Part shown: one piece after another, positions 43,279 to 43,521 of the stretch
Position numbering within the stretch: the first letter of the stretch is position 1
Layout of the letters: each line of letters starts with the position of its first letter
From: Myxococcota bacterium
GTDB lineage: Bacteria > Myxococcota_A > Polyangia > Polyangiales > Houyiibacteriaceae
Length of the DNA: 43,521 nucleotides
Direction of reading: 5' to 3'
Assembly (NCBI GenBank): GCA_028284955.1
Contig: JANQQS010000156.1
Location: 1 to 43,521, forward strand
Position numbers and translations under genes: made by a program
The notes under the pieces: model-generated
Databases searched by the model: none
Seen by the model: only the letters and a program-made list of their open reading frames with translations
Told to the model about the DNA's origin: nothing

Positions 43279-43386
43279 TTGCGTTGGTCGTGAGCTTCTC
43301 GCTCGCAGCGGGAACGGGATCAGGATCAGGATCAGCGTCGGGAACGGGGTCAGGATCAGGAGAGCTGCGGGTTTGGGGTCGGGAGG
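43279..43386. repeat. GC-rich hexanucleotide module, right copy
   Basis: The plus strand reads a 40-nt segment matching the reverse complement of 9061-9100 at 32 of 40 positions by eye, then hexamers of the ggatca/gggaac type. A possible plus-strand reading (from about 43284) resembles a signal-peptide core (LLALVVSFSLAAG) followed by Gly-Ser repeats, but stops near 43392 and lacks a good start. The minus-strand reading gives Asp-Pro repeats ending at a stop near 43257. Neither is convincing as an intact gene. Confidence 0.65.
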
Positions 43387-43425
43387 GGGGTTGACTGGCG
43401 GTGCTTCGGGTCCGGGAGGCTGCGG

Positions 43426-43497
43426 GTCATATTGGGGTCCTTTGATTTGGGGTTCTCAGCGGGGTGTGAACCCCAAATCAAAGGACCCCAATATGAC
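43426..43497. repeat. Perfect 30-bp inverted repeat with a 12-nt spacer
   Basis: Arms 43426-43455 and 43468-43497 are exact reverse complements over 30 bp (beginning gtcatattgggg). The spacer is tcagcggggtgt. The similarity ends sharply on both outer sides. There is no T-run beyond either arm, so a simple terminator is unlikely. The rest of the 43165-43521 stretch shows no gene that I can support. Confidence 0.9.
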
Positions 43498-43521
43498 TGT
43501 TCATTCGTCAAACACTTTGGC

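Noticed and set aside
43284..43392. Short plus-strand frame resembling a signal peptide plus Gly-Ser repeats
   Set aside because: Only about 36 codons, no ATG, no ribosome site; it stops shortly after the repeats. Treated as part of the repeat module.
1..43521. tRNA or rRNA genes
   Set aside because: No cloverleaf-like segment or rRNA sequence was recognised in any intergenic stretch.

Overview
The window reads as a chromosomal segment of a flagellated, GC-rich (roughly 60 percent) diderm bacterium. A Ser/Thr protein kinase, a VKOR-DsbA fusion, an SpvB/FG-GAP/RHS giant secreted protein and a deltaproteobacterial-type flagellar gene order suggest a Myxococcota/Bradymonadota-like lineage. That placement is inference from gene content; no rRNA gene is present to fix it.

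Left edge (1-8821, minus strand): a 2648-residue secreted SpvB-FG-GAP-RHS polymorphic toxin is followed, 1 nt after its stop, by a 94-residue immunity-type gene and then by a second small gene of DUF7674/immunity appearance. The toxin tip and both small genes are clearly AT-richer than the RHS core. From 8822 to 9284 lies a junction region: a hexanucleotide repeat module and a beheaded DUF262 gene whose frame runs into the 3' end of flgG.

Centre (9285-31793, minus strand): 23 flagellar genes in two transcription units. Unit 1 is flgB-flgC-fliE-fliF-fliG-fliH-fliI-fliJ-fliK-flgD-flgE. Unit 2 is fliL-fliM-fliN-fliO-fliP-fliQ-fliR-flhB-flhA-flhF-flhG-fliA-flgF-flgG. Almost all junctions are ATGA-type or few-nt overlaps. 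Each unit is preceded by a near-consensus sigma-54 promoter (-24 TGGCACG) placed so close to the ATG that the leader would be only a few nt. Together they encode rod, MS-ring, C-ring, export gate, ATPase complex, hook, hook cap and length control, the FlhF/FlhG placement pair and the late sigma factor. Genes for the P- and L-rings, hook-filament junction, filament and motor are not in the window.

Regulators (32538-36532): a sigma-54 activator of the FlgR/NtrC type (minus strand) is divergent from a PAS histidine kinase and a REC-first histidine kinase (plus strand, ATGA-coupled). A recurring CTAAA-N15-NCCGA element, like a sigma-28 promoter, lies in all three intergenic regions of the flagellar block. 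Between flgB and flgR lie about 600 nt of hairpin-rich repeat DNA without a gene.

Right part (36563-43521): a multipass membrane protein, a small outer-membrane beta-barrel (plus strand), an APC amino-acid permease, an OmpA-like protein overlapping a VKOR-DsbA disulfide-forming fusion, and a Ser/Thr kinase with an altered catalytic loop. The last 350 nt hold no convincing gene. They contain a diverged inverted copy of the repeat module from the left junction and a perfect 30-bp inverted repeat.
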